A DNA stretch of 64,000 nt from Amygdalobacter nucleatus (GTDB lineage: Bacteria; Bacillota; Clostridia; Saccharofermentanales; Fastidiosipilaceae), in NCBI RefSeq assembly GCF_029167365.1, contig NZ_JARFNM010000001.1:736001-800000 (forward strand), given 5' to 3'. Shown here in pieces: positions 8,319 through 16,363 of this stretch. The translations under genes were made by a program, and so were the position numbers. The notes under the pieces are model-generated. The model ran no database searches. It was not told the DNA's origin and saw only the letters and a program-made list of their open reading frames with translations. Numbering within the stretch: position 1 is the stretch's first letter; each line of letters begins with the position of its first letter.

Positions 8319-9449
8319 ATGAAAAGCAAGAAAGCCATAACAGCTTTATTGTTAGTTACCACTATGATGAGTGGTTTGTTGACAGCTTGTCAGCAAAAGC
8401 CAGCTGAAAAGAAGCCGACTGAAAGTAAAAAAGAAGCGGCTACTGAAGCCAAGAAGGCAGATGCAACTGAAGGAAAGAAAGAGACTGATGGCAAGGCAAT
8501 GCATATTGATGTTATTGCTAAAGGTTTCCAACACCAATTCTGGAAGGCTGTTGAGCAAGGCGCTAATCAGGCTGCTAAGGAATTCAAAGTTGATATCACG
8601 TTCCAAGGCCCAGATAATGAGTCTGCAATTTCACAACAAATTGAATATTTGGATGCTGCTATTGCTAAGAAACCAGCTGCTATTTGCTTAGCTGCGTTGG
8701 ATACAAAGGCTTCATTGGCTTCAATTAAGAACGCTCAGTCAGCTAATATTCCAATCGTTGGTTTCGACTCTGGTGTACCAGATGCTCCAAAAGGTGCTGT
8801 TAAAGGTAATGCTTCAACAGATAACAAGGCTGCTGGTGAGTTAGCTGCTGTTGAAATGCATAAATTGATTAAAGACAAATTGAACAGCGATAAGCCAGTT
8901 CGTATTGGTGTTGTTGCTCAAGAGTCTAACTCTCAATCAATTGTTTCCCGTACAAAGGGTTTCGTTGATAAGATGGTTGAATTACTTGGTAAAGATCAAG
9001 TTTCAGTTGAAGGTCATGATAGCTTGAAGAACGAGAAGGCTGGAGCTAAATTTATCATCGATGTTGGTATTCCAGCTGAAGTTAAAGATGCTGATGCTGC
9101 AGCTGTTGCTTCCGCTATTTTAGAGAAACAAGATTTGATTGCTATTTACGGTTCAAACGAATTTGCTGCTAATGCTATCATCACAGCTAATGAAGGTTTG
9201 GATAAGATTGGTGAAGGCAAGGTCGTTGCTGTTGGTTTCGATGCTGGTAAGAAGTTGTTAGACGCTATTAAGTCTAAGCTCTTTGCTGGTGCTGTTACAC
9301 AAAACCCAGTGCAAATTGGTTATCAAGCTGTTAAGTTGGCTGTAGCTGCTGCTAAGGGTGAAGAAGTAAAAGATGTTGATACAGGCGCTCTCTGGTACAA
9401 CGCAGAGAATATGGCTGACGAGAAGATCGCTCCATGCTTGTATGAGTAA
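8319..9449 (+). CDS. Sugar ABC transporter substrate-binding lipoprotein, RbsB type
   Basis: 376 residues. Lipoprotein signal peptide with lipobox LLTAC, Cys24 being the lipidated residue, then a Lys/Glu/Ala-rich linker of about 35 residues and a periplasmic-binding-protein type I fold (start IDVIAKGFQHQFW, hinge-region GFDSGVPDA, NEFAANAIITANE, VAVGFDAGKK, GAVTQNPVQIGYQA). This is the RbsB/Peripla_BP_4 architecture for monosaccharides. Strong AAGGAGG site. Codons are strongly biased (GCT, AAG, GTT), suggesting high expression in line with the stem-loops upstream. Substrate by context L-fucose, not proven. Confidence 0.92.
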   Translation: MKSKKAITALLLVTTMMSGLLTACQQKPAEKKPTESKKEAATEAKKADATEGKKETDGKAMHIDVIAKGFQHQFWKAVEQGANQAAKEFKVDITFQGPDNESAISQQIEYLDAAIAKKPAAICLAALDTKASLASIKNAQSANIPIVGFDSGVPDAPKGAVKGNASTDNKAAGELAAVEMHKLIKDKLNSDKPVRIGVVAQESNSQSIVSRTKGFVDKMVELLGKDQVSVEGHDSLKNEKAGAKFIIDVGIPAEVKDADAAAVASAILEKQDLIAIYGSNEFAANAIITANEGLDKIGEGKVVAVGFDAGKKLLDAIKSKLFAGAVTQNPVQIGYQAVKLAVAAAKGEEVKDVDTGALWYNAENMADEKIAPCLYE

Positions 9450-9470
9450 GCTTTGAAACTGTAAGTTTGG

Positions 9471-9493
9471 GCCACCGATGAGAAATCGGTGGC
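9471..9493 (+). promoter_or_regulatory. Intercistronic hairpin before fucU
   Basis: Perfect 9-bp stem GCCACCGAT / ATCGGTGGC with a 5-base loop, 21 bases after the binding-protein stop. There is no downstream T-run (TTAATGC follows), so it probably protects the 3' end of the abundant binding-protein message or gives partial termination rather than full stop. Confidence 0.6.
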
Positions 9494-9545
9494 TTAATGC
9501 TGAATTATGCATCATTCTTGGTGTCATAGATGAGGAGATAATCTT

Positions 9546-9986
9546 ATGCTTAAAGGTATTCCCGCTATATTAAGTCCTGAATTATTAAAGAGGCTCTGTG
9601 AAATGGGCCATTCTGATCGCTTGGTAATTGCTGATGGTAATTTTCCAGCTGAATCAATTGGAAAGAATGCATATGTTGTACACTTGGATGGTCACAATGT
9701 ACCAGATATATTGCGTGCTGTTTTAAAAGTTTTGCCACTAGATGCTTATGTGGAAAAACCAGTAAGCTTGATGGCTAAAGTTCCAGGCGATACAGCTCAA
9801 ACTCCAATTTGGGATATTGTTAAAGCTGAAGTTGCTAAGGTTGACAAACGTGGAGATGAGGCAGTTGGTTTTGTTGAGCGCTTTCAGTTCTATGAAGAGG
9901 CACGTAAGGCTTATTTGATAATCACAAGTTCTGAAACAGCTTTGTATGGAAATGTGATTTTGCAAAAGGGCGTTGTGCTTGAATAA
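9546..9986 (+). CDS. fucU: L-fucose mutarotase (RbsD/FucU family)
   Basis: 146 residues, the usual FucU length. It interconverts the alpha and beta anomers of L-fucose so that the isomerase receives its preferred form. Seen: the start LKGIPAILSPELLKRLCEMGHSD with His22 in the GHSD motif, VIADGNFPAES, the HLDGHNVPDIL segment and the terminal LYGNVILQKGVV in which the Tyr/Asn pair contacts the sugar. GAGGAG ribosome site. Last gene of the fucose operon, followed by a terminator. RbsD-like ribose pyranase is the alternative, made unlikely by context. Confidence 0.92.
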   Translation: MLKGIPAILSPELLKRLCEMGHSDRLVIADGNFPAESIGKNAYVVHLDGHNVPDILRAVLKVLPLDAYVEKPVSLMAKVPGDTAQTPIWDIVKAEVAKVDKRGDEAVGFVERFQFYEEARKAYLIITSSETALYGNVILQKGVVLE

Positions 9987-10044
9987 TTAGTTTTTGGGTG
10001 AAATGATGTCAGCTAATTTTAGTTGAGTTTTTTGTTTGGTAAAG

Positions 10045-10083
10045 ATGGGTGTTCCTTGTATTTAAGGGGCATCCATTATTTTT
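10045..10083 (+). terminator. Rho-independent terminator of the fucose operon
   Basis: A 13-bp stem with wobble pairs (10045-10057 with 10064-10076) around a 6-base loop, followed by TATTTTT. It lies 58 bases after fucU and just before the insertion sequence. Confidence 0.8.
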
Positions 10084-10117
10084 AGAGCAAAAAAATTCCC
10101 TCTTACTTTGATATGTA

Positions 10118-10149
10118 CCCCTTTTACTGGACACAACCAGTGAAAGGGG
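10118..10149 (+). promoter_or_regulatory. Hairpin in IS left end covering the transposase ribosome site
   Basis: CCCCTTTTACTGG (10118-10130) pairs with CCAGTGAAAGGGG (10137-10149), 12 of 13 positions Watson-Crick, loop 6 bases. The right arm contains the GAAAGGGG ribosome site of orfA. An RNA entering from outside the element would contain both arms and hide the site; an RNA starting inside the arm would not. Confidence 0.65.
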
Positions 10150-10155
10150 TTTTGT

Positions 10156-10719
10156 ATGAAATACGATTATGCTTTTAAACTTAATGCTGTAGAACTATAT
10201 CGCTCTGGTCAGTGGATTGAGACACCAGAAGGTATAAGTCAAAAGAATTTTAGAAAAAGAATTGTACAATGGTCAAGAATTGCAGATATATATGGTCTTG
10301 ATTCTCTTCGGCATCCAACTACATGTAAAGAACGTTCGGCTGAATGTAGATATCAGTTAGTAGCTCGTGTACTTGCTGGTGAATCACAAAAATCTGTTGC
10401 TATTAGTGCAGGAATTGATAGTGGATTATTGTCTAAATGGGTTCAGACATATAAAGTTAAAGGGTATGAAGGATTAAATCTCAAAAAAGGCAGAAAAAGT
10501 AAGAAGGAAGCAAACGTGAGCAAGAAATCCAAACCCACTGATTTAACCCCATCAGAACGTGAAGAATTAATTCGTCTTAGAGCAGAAACTGAATACTTAA
10601 AAACGGAGAATGAAGCAATAAAAAAATTAATCGCCTTGAGACACGAAAAATGGGCTGCGGAACTCAAGGCGAAAAAGCAGCAATCATCAAAGAACTCCGT
10701 GAAAAAGGATACCAATTAA
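10156..10719 (+). CDS. IS3-family transposase OrfA (helix-turn-helix protein)
   Basis: 187 residues. Two helix-turn-helix segments are visible: one at the N-terminus (AFKLNAVELYRSG onward) and one around residues 70-100 (QKSVAISAGIDSGLLSKWVQ), followed by a basic linker and a leucine-zipper-like coiled coil (LIRLRAETEYLKTENEAIKK, about 137-157). This long two-domain OrfA is typical of the IS150 subgroup. It binds the terminal repeats and, when fused to OrfB by a -1 shift, gives the active transposase. Its ribosome site GAAAGGGG lies within the hairpin in the left end. Confidence 0.9.
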   Translation: MKYDYAFKLNAVELYRSGQWIETPEGISQKNFRKRIVQWSRIADIYGLDSLRHPTTCKERSAECRYQLVARVLAGESQKSVAISAGIDSGLLSKWVQTYKVKGYEGLNLKKGRKSKKEANVSKKSKPTDLTPSEREELIRLRAETEYLKTENEAIKKLIALRHEKWAAELKAKKQQSSKNSVKKDTN

Positions 10720-11537
10720 AATATCTCTTAAAAGCTATTGGCATGTCTAAATCAACTTATTATTTTGAGATTAACAAATCAGATGTAGTTGCTGATCGCA
10801 ATGAAGAATTACTGATTGTTATTAGAGAAATATTTGAAAAAAACAAGCATAGATATGGTGTTCGTAGAATTTATCATGAATTACTAAATCGTGGATATCA
10901 TATAAATCATAAGCGAGTTCAACGCCTTATGCATAAAGCAGGATTAGCTGGTAAGCGTCCAAAGGAAAAATATCATTCTTATAAGGGCGAAGTAGGTAAG
11001 ATTGCTGATAATGTAATAAATAGGGATTTCAGTACAACAGCACCATTGCAGAAATGGACAACAGATGTCTCTCAGTTTAATTTTTCATGGGGGAAATGCT
11101 ATATCTCTCCAGTACTGGATATGAATACGAATGAAATCATTTCATATAATTTATCAACAAGCCCGAATCTTGAGCAGGTATCAAGAATGCTGGATAGAGC
11201 TTTTGAAAAATTCCCATCTGTTGAAGGGCTTATATTTCATTCAGACCAAGGTTGGCAGTATATGCATGCCTATTTTAGAAATACCTTACAGAAACACGGT
11301 ATTGTACAGTCTATGTCGCGAAAAGGTAATTGTTATGACAACTGTATAATGGAAACCTTCTTCGGAAGACTAAAGAATGAGATGTATTACGGCTATGAGA
11401 AAGATTATTCCTCCTTCGAAGAATTCTCAAAAGCAGTTGAAGAATATATAGATTACTATAATAATAAAAGAATTCAGGCAAAAACAAAATGGATGCCTCC
11501 TGTACAATACAGGATAGCATCCATGTGTCCAGCCTAG
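10650..11537 (+). CDS. IS3-family transposase OrfB (DDE integrase catalytic domain)
   Basis: 295 residues in the -1 frame relative to orfA with a 70-base overlap. The rve integrase core is complete: WTTDVSQF (first Asp), IFHSDQGWQY (second Asp), and NCIMETFFGRLK (catalytic Glu), with the IS3 spacing, and the YNNKRIQAKTKWMPPVQY C-terminal signature. The N-terminal HTH_21-like region KHRYGVRRIYHELLNRGY is present. Probably expressed mainly as an OrfAB fusion by frameshifting at about 10671-10677; the ATG at 10650 could also allow a separate product. Confidence 0.92.
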   Translation: MGCGTQGEKAAIIKELREKGYQLKYLLKAIGMSKSTYYFEINKSDVVADRNEELLIVIREIFEKNKHRYGVRRIYHELLNRGYHINHKRVQRLMHKAGLAGKRPKEKYHSYKGEVGKIADNVINRDFSTTAPLQKWTTDVSQFNFSWGKCYISPVLDMNTNEIISYNLSTSPNLEQVSRMLDRAFEKFPSVEGLIFHSDQGWQYMHAYFRNTLQKHGIVQSMSRKGNCYDNCIMETFFGRLKNEMYYGYEKDYSSFEEFSKAVEEYIDYYNNKRIQAKTKWMPPVQYRIASMCPA

Positions 11538-11628
11538 TTCATAAATATGTGTCCAGTATTCTGGGTACATATCACTTAAATTGTGAAGAGGGAGTCTGCT
11601 TTAAATTACATACAAAATCCAGTCTAGT

Positions 11629-12483
11629 TCAGCTTTCCTGATAATACTTGAACAAAGCCTGTGTGCCTAAATCACCATAACCTTTATCTGCTAAGACCTC
11701 AAATTGCTTGAGAACTTGTTCTAGGACAGGCAATAACAGCTTTTGTCTGTCAGCTTCAGCTTTGGCAATTTTCATATCCTTGATGAAATGCTTGATAAAG
11801 AAACCAGGCTTGTAGTCATCGGTCTTGATCTTTTTGCTAGCATAATCCAATTGGAAAGAAGCAGCCGAACCTTTGGAAATAGCTTGATAGACTCTATCAT
11901 AGTCAAGCTTATTTTTGAGTGCGTAGGTGATGGCCTCCATAGCTCCCGCTATATTGCCCGCAATTGCAATTTGATTAGCCATTTTACAATGTTGACCGCT
12001 ACCTGCTTGACCAATGTAGTTAATGGTCGTTCCCATTGCTTGGAAAATAGGTAAAACTTGTTGATACACATTTTCATCACCACCGACCATGATCGTCAAC
12101 TTACCATTAATAGCGCCAATATCGCCACCTGATACAGGTGCATCTAGGGCAAACATCTTAGCAGCCTGGGCTGTCTTATATATTGTATTAGCTAAGGCTG
12201 GCGATGACGTTGTCATATCGATTAAGACAGTGCCTTCTTTAGCGTGGCTAAATATTTCTTTGTAGCAACTTTCAACATTTTTAGGGTAACCAACGATCGT
12301 GATTACAACATCAACTGCTTCGACACAATCTTTAATTGATGCACAAAAATTAGCGCCATAGCTAGTTAAAGCCTGGGCCTTGCTAGCTGTACGATTGTAG
12401 ACATTGACTGTAAAGCCAGCTTTGAGCAAGTTTTTGACCATAGCGGAACCCATTACGCCAGTTCCGATAAAAGCTATTTTCAT
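11629..12483 (-). CDS. NAD(P)-dependent beta-hydroxyacid dehydrogenase (HIBADH/GarR family)
   Basis: 284 residues. Rossmann motif FIGTGVMGSAM at the N-terminus, the substrate-binding DAPVSGGDIGA segment near residue 117, and the catalytic-lysine region GQHCKMANQ near residue 165, followed by the all-helical C-terminal domain. The family oxidises or reduces 3-hydroxyisobutyrate, tartronate semialdehyde and related acids; the exact substrate cannot be read from sequence. GGGAGG site before the ATG. It is a single gene on the minus strand, convergent with the insertion sequence and divergent from the NUDIX gene. Confidence 0.88.
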   Translation of the reverse strand: MKIAFIGTGVMGSAMVKNLLKAGFTVNVYNRTASKAQALTSYGANFCASIKDCVEAVDVVITIVGYPKNVESCYKEIFSHAKEGTVLIDMTTSSPALANTIYKTAQAAKMFALDAPVSGGDIGAINGKLTIMVGGDENVYQQVLPIFQAMGTTINYIGQAGSGQHCKMANQIAIAGNIAGAMEAITYALKNKLDYDRVYQAISKGSAASFQLDYASKKIKTDDYKPGFFIKHFIKDMKIAKAEADRQKLLLPVLEQVLKQFEVLADKGYGDLGTQALFKYYQES

Positions 12484-12608
12484 TTTGACCTCCCTGAGTT
12501 TATGCGCATTGTCTATCTGCCTTTATTTTAGCCCAAAAAAGGGACTTATGCTTAGAAGAATTGCTAAAAGCTTGATGGAATTAACTTTTTTGCTTAGATG
12601 AAAAGGGC

Positions 12609-12630
12609 TATAATGATTTCAAATCATTAT
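12609..12630 (+). promoter_or_regulatory. TATAAT minus-ten overlapping a 21-bp perfect palindrome
   Basis: TATAAT at 12609-12614 overlaps a perfect inverted repeat running 12610-12630, arms ATAATGATTT and AAATCATTAT around a single C. A repressor bound here would block the promoter of the NUDIX gene starting 25 bases downstream. The arm sequence recalls Fur-superfamily sites (AT-rich, odd-centred), but this is only resemblance. No good minus-thirty-five is visible. Confidence 0.6.
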
Positions 12631-12654
12631 TTTAGATAAGGCGGTAGAGTTAAG

Positions 12655-13071
12655 ATGGCAAGGGAGAAATCATGTGGCGCAATTGCTTTCACGTGTCTTA
12701 ATGGTGTGCGATATTACGTGATTGTGCAGCAGATTGATGGCCATCATGGCTTTCCTAAAGGACACGTGGAAGGTGACGAAAGTGAAATAATGACGGCTAT
12801 GCGTGAAATCAAGGAAGAAACTGGGCTTGAGCCCAAAATTATGCATGGCTTTCGTTATGAAGACAGTTATCTTTTGCCGAATAAAGCAGATACACTTAAG
12901 CAGGTGATTTATTTTCTAGCTGAATACAGCAATCAAATATTAGTACCACAAGCGTCAGAGATTAAGCAGATTGAGCTCTTACCTTATGATGAAGCTTATC
13001 AACGGCTAGAGTATTATAGCTTGAAGCGAGCTTTGCATTTAGCGGAGCATTTCTTACAGACGAGCAAGTAA
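12655..13071 (+). CDS. NUDIX hydrolase, diadenosine-tetraphosphatase type
   Basis: 138 residues. The full NUDIX box is present at residues 36-58: G, five residues, E, seven residues, REIKEETGL. The N-terminal REKSCGAIAF and the HGFPKGHVEGDE context match small Ap4A-type pyrophosphatases, which split dinucleoside polyphosphates into nucleotides. The lack of a longer N-terminal domain argues against ADP-ribose or CoA specificity. GGCGG-like ribosome site. Monocistronic; a 21-bp palindrome on its minus-ten suggests specific repression. Confidence 0.85.
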   Translation: MAREKSCGAIAFTCLNGVRYYVIVQQIDGHHGFPKGHVEGDESEIMTAMREIKEETGLEPKIMHGFRYEDSYLLPNKADTLKQVIYFLAEYSNQILVPQASEIKQIELLPYDEAYQRLEYYSLKRALHLAEHFLQTSK

Positions 13072-13126
13072 TGAGCATGTGTTAAGTAACTTTTGGCTAG
13101 TTGGCTGCATAGTCGAGGAGAGTAAA

Positions 13127-13803
13127 ATGGCTATTTTCAAAGCATTAAACGATTATGTTGTTGAGATGCGCAGATATTTTCACGCACATCCAGAACTTTC
13201 TTGGCAAGAAGTTATGACCAGCGAAAAAATTCAAGCTGAGCTAACTAAGCTGGGCATTCCTTTCGTTAAGGGCAAAGGTACAGCTGTTATCGGCACAATC
13301 AAAGGTGGTCAGCCTGGTAAGAAATTAGGCATTCGTGCAGATATTGATGCTTTGCCTGTAACGGAGAAAACTGGTTTACCATTCTCATCTGAAAATAAAG
13401 GCGTAATGCATGCCTGTGGCCACGATGCGCATATTTCCATTCTTTTGGCAGCTGCCAAGTTCTTAAACGAGCAAAAAGCACAATTAAAGGGTGAAATTAG
13501 AGTTATCTTCCAATCAGCTGAATAGTTCATTCAGGATTCTGGTGCTAAATATTTAGCCGAAGAAGCTAGTATTATAGAACTTGATAATATATCGGCCTAC
13601 ATATACAAGGCAATATTGATTGTGGCAAAGCAGCTTTACAAGTTGGCCCAATTTTAGCTTCTGCTGATACGTTCGATATTTATGTACGAGGCAAGAACGG
13701 CCATGGTGCTTCGCCTCAACTTGCCATTGATCCAATTGTAGATGGCGCAGAAGTAGTCCAGGTTTTACAAGCTTTAGTTAGCATTGGAAAATATGTTGTA
13801 TAA
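13127..13803 (+). pseudogene. Decayed M20-family amidohydrolase (peptidase), 3' end lost
   Basis: Starts normally at ATG 13127 behind GAGGAGAG and reads FHAHPELSWQE, IRADIDALPV and the metal site HACGHDAH, all typical of M20D aminoacylases. An in-frame TAG at 13523-13525 stands where the family has the FQ-AEE motif (the second Glu codon). Reading resumes as FIQDSGAKYLAEEA, then the frame changes near 13590, and another frame gives ILASADTFDIYVRGKNGHGA and AIDPIVDGAEVV up to about 13780. After that similarity stops; the last 150 or so residues are missing and the DNA turns into a histidine kinase fragment. Nonsense codon, frameshift and truncation together rule out function. Confidence 0.88.
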
Positions 13804-14349
13804 CATCGGCGATTACAAGGACCATGCGAAATATATCAAATTATCCTTAGTCAAAGTTGAGCAACTTAATGCTACGATCAAAGCTATTTTAACTATTTCA
13901 CGTTTGGAGGAGAGTTCTAACGTAGAAGGTGTAGACATTTCTAGTCTGGTTAGCCGGATTATCGCTGACAATGAAATTTGGCTCAAAGTCGCAAACTTAC
14001 AATTGTCAATGAGCTTAAAGAGACGAAAATTGCCTTGTCCAAGTTAGCTGCTGAACAAGTTTTAAGGCAGGTGATAGGCAATGCAATTCGATATTGTAGA
14101 GAAGGTGGTTTAATCAAGGTATGGGCAGATTTAGATTGCCTCTATGTGTTTGATAGCTGCAATAAGCTCAGCGAGGCTGAAATTGCTCGCTCTTTTGAGC
14201 TTTTATCGAATGAATTAGTAGCCCATAGTAGCAGTTTAGGCTTATTCATTGTCAAAAATATACTTAACAAGTATAATCTCGATTTTGCTTTTACGAATGT
14301 AGATAATGGCATGTGCTTTAAGATACAGCTTAGCCAAAAGCGTTCCTAG
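13784..14349 (+). pseudogene. Decayed sensor histidine kinase, 5' part lost and frameshifted
   Basis: Begins inside the dimerisation domain (LYNIGDYKDHAKYIKLSL, then ILTISRLEES), just after where the phosphorylated His would be. At about 13984-13987 the frame shifts: L-K in one frame continues as SRKLTIVNELKE in the next, fitting loss of one A from an A-run. The rest is the ATPase domain: EQVLRQVIGNAIRYC (N-box) and LGLFIVKNILNKYNLDF (G-box region). There is no sensor region and no response regulator gene. It is fused directly to the amidohydrolase remnant, so one deletion removed the end of one gene and the start of the other. Confidence 0.85.
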
Positions 14350-14423
14350 CCCCAAAATTAACAATTATTGCCGCTTTTTCAGGCTGGGTGTGCTAAGATT
14401 GTGGCAGGTTAATAGGGGGCAGC

Positions 14424-15125
14424 ATGAATTTTGAAGCAAGGACGATAGAATTAGATGGCTTTACCGTTACGATTATTCCCAAGCTAGGCTTGAAACGTAT
14501 GTACTTTCGTTATTATCCGAACAAAGACATTATCAATGTTTCACATGATATTAGAGTTCCTGAGTCTGAAGCTATGCGATTTATAAGGCAGCAGCTTTTG
14601 AATTTAGCACCGAAAATCAAAAAAGCTAGGTTCAAACAAGCTAAACAGGATATTAATTATGTGACAGGTGATATTATCACGATTTGGGGCGAAGCTCATA
14701 GATTAGAAGTTAGATTAGGTGGCCATACTTATCGTTGCTGTCAAAAAGATGGAATTATTTATCTGTTTGCGCCTGAAACTTGTGACAAAGAAAAGCGAAA
14801 GAAGTTTTTGCTCAATTACTTGCGTACACAATTTTTGGAACGCGTGCAAGCTGTTACGCCTAGCTTAGAGCAAATATGTCACGTCAAGGCAAATACGTAC
14901 CATGCCAAATTAATGAAAACACGCTGGGGTTCTTGCAATATTGTTAGTAAAAGCATTAATCTTAATTTGAGCTTGGTACACAAAGATCCTGCTTGCTTAG
15001 ACTATGTGATTTGTCATGAACTGGTGCACCTCTTAGAGAGACACCATAATCAGCGCTTTTATCAATTGTTGGCTGAGTTTTATCCTGATTGGCAGCGAGC
15101 TAAGACCAAATTGGAAGCAGAATAG
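14424..15125 (+). CDS. YgjP-like (DUF45/WLM) zinc metalloprotease domain protein
   Basis: 233 residues. The zinc motif is in the last quarter: YVICHELVHLLERHHNQRF, giving HExxH plus a downstream His as third ligand. The preceding MKTRWGSCNIVSKSINLN segment is the hallmark of the YgjP/DUF45 family. The N-terminal half is a beta-rich domain of unknown role. The family is widespread and poorly characterised; proteolysis is inferred from the motif only. GGGGGCAGC precedes the start. The stop is 8 bases before the pcp start, so the two are probably cotranscribed. Confidence 0.87.
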   Translation: MNFEARTIELDGFTVTIIPKLGLKRMYFRYYPNKDIINVSHDIRVPESEAMRFIRQQLLNLAPKIKKARFKQAKQDINYVTGDIITIWGEAHRLEVRLGGHTYRCCQKDGIIYLFAPETCDKEKRKKFLLNYLRTQFLERVQAVTPSLEQICHVKANTYHAKLMKTRWGSCNIVSKSINLNLSLVHKDPACLDYVICHELVHLLERHHNQRFYQLLAEFYPDWQRAKTKLEAE

Positions 15126-15133
15126 GAGTGCTT

Positions 15134-15745
15134 ATGAAAATTTTACTAACAGGCTTCACGCCGTTTAATGGTGAAACTGTAAATCCAGCTTGGGAGGCAG
15201 TTAAATTATTAGCTAGCCCAAGTTCAGAACTTGAACTTTATAAACTAGAAGTGCCAACAGCTTATGATGAGGCAGCCCAATTGATTTGTAACGAAATAGA
15301 CAAAATTCAACCAGATTATGTTTTAGCTTTGGGCCAAGCAGGTGGTGTAACTTGCTTGAATATTGAGTATGTGGGCATTAACTGTCAGGCAGCTAATATT
15401 CCTGATAACAAGGGCGTGCGAAGAGAGTATGTACAGATTGACGCTAAAGGACCGGCTGCTTATTTTGCAACATTGCCTGTCTTAAAATTAGTCAAAGCTT
15501 TGCAAGAAGCTAATATCCCTGCCAAAGTATCTTTGTCAGCCGGAACTTTTGTTTGTAATGATGTTTTGTACAGCATTTTGCATCACTGTGCTACACGTAA
15601 ACTTAAGAGTAAATGTGGCTTTTTGCATGTGCCGTATTTACCAGAACAAGTTATAGCCAAACCAAAAATGCCATCAATGGCGTTAAGCGATATGTTAAAA
15701 GGCCTAGAAGTGATTTTGGCTGCGCTTCTTCAGATGGAAAAATAG
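15134..15745 (+). CDS. pcp: Pyroglutamyl-peptidase I
   Basis: 203 residues from ATG 15134 (AGGAG five bases upstream; the GTG at 15128 is too close to that site). Cysteine peptidase that removes N-terminal pyroglutamate from peptides. Start MKILLTGFTPFNGE-NPAWEAV is the family signature; the catalytic triad is visible as Glu78 (NIEYVGIN), Cys141 (SAGTFVCND) and His165 (GFLHVPYLPEQ). Length is normal. It overlaps nothing but follows the YgjP-like gene with almost no gap. Confidence 0.95.
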   Translation: MKILLTGFTPFNGETVNPAWEAVKLLASPSSELELYKLEVPTAYDEAAQLICNEIDKIQPDYVLALGQAGGVTCLNIEYVGINCQAANIPDNKGVRREYVQIDAKGPAAYFATLPVLKLVKALQEANIPAKVSLSAGTFVCNDVLYSILHHCATRKLKSKCGFLHVPYLPEQVIAKPKMPSMALSDMLKGLEVILAALLQMEK

Positions 15746-15832
15746 CAATACTCAAAGTTGAGTGTTTATTGTTTAAGGTTGAGTGCCTTTATAGCAAAGA
15801 TTAGAGGTTGTTTGTAGCTTAAGAGGTCTAAG

Positions 15833-16309
15833 ATGGAGATTGTTTGTTTTCATAACCCATATGAGGAAAATGCTTGTTTTAGTAATTGGTACAGGTCTGA
15901 ATTTAAGTTAGATGGTATCACGTTCAGCTCTTTAGAACAGTACATGATGTATGTGAAGGCTGTCTGCTTTCACGATGATGAGATAGCCAAATTGATTTTA
16001 GCGACAGACGATCCAGCTACAATCAAAGCTTTGGGGCGAAAGGTAGCCAATTTTGACAATAGCTATTGGAATGGCATACGCCAAATAGTTGTTTATAGGG
16101 GCTTAATTGCTAAATTTGCACAGGATGCAGATTTGAGGCAAAAATTAATCGAAACTAAACAAGCTGTATTAGCTGAGTGTTCCTTGGATGACAAAATATG
16201 GGGTAATGGTATAGCAATGAATGACCCTAAGCGCTTTGACCTAGCTAAGTGGAAGGGGCAGAATTTGATGGGCTATACCTTGATGATGGTTCGAGCAGCG
16301 CTAAAATAG
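15833..16309 (+). CDS. NADAR-domain protein (YbiA-like N-glycosidase)
   Basis: 158 residues covering one NADAR domain: FSNWYRSEFKLDGITFSSLEQYM at the start, ALGRKVANFDNSYWNGIR in the middle and WGNGIAMNDP with KWKGQNLMGYTLM at the end. YbiA-type members hydrolyse unstable phosphorylated riboflavin precursors, removing damaging intermediates; other NADAR proteins act on ADP-ribose-modified guanine in DNA or RNA. The single-domain form here fits the YbiA-like group. No riboflavin genes are nearby. The short gap before it contains two copies of GTTGAGTG but no clear promoter. Confidence 0.88.
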   Translation: MEIVCFHNPYEENACFSNWYRSEFKLDGITFSSLEQYMMYVKAVCFHDDEIAKLILATDDPATIKALGRKVANFDNSYWNGIRQIVVYRGLIAKFAQDADLRQKLIETKQAVLAECSLDDKIWGNGIAMNDPKRFDLAKWKGQNLMGYTLMMVRAALK

Positions 16310-16363
16310 GCCCAAAATGTATGCTCAAAAAGGCAATACGATAAGATTTAATTAGCAAGTCAA

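Larger units (their letters stand above)
10109..11574 (+). mobile_element. IS3-family insertion sequence (IS150-like layout), complete
   Basis: A 1466-bp element. The ends form 27-bp imperfect inverted repeats: both begin TGATATGTACCC and both carry ACTGGACACA further in, differing only in four middle bases. The flanks have a 3-bp direct duplication CTT (10106-10108 and 11575-11577), as expected for IS3-family transposition. It contains two overlapping frames, orfA and orfB, with orfB in the -1 frame, and a run G-AAA-AAG at 10671-10677 in the overlap as a possible slip site. Both frames and both ends are intact, so the copy may be active. Confidence 0.92.
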
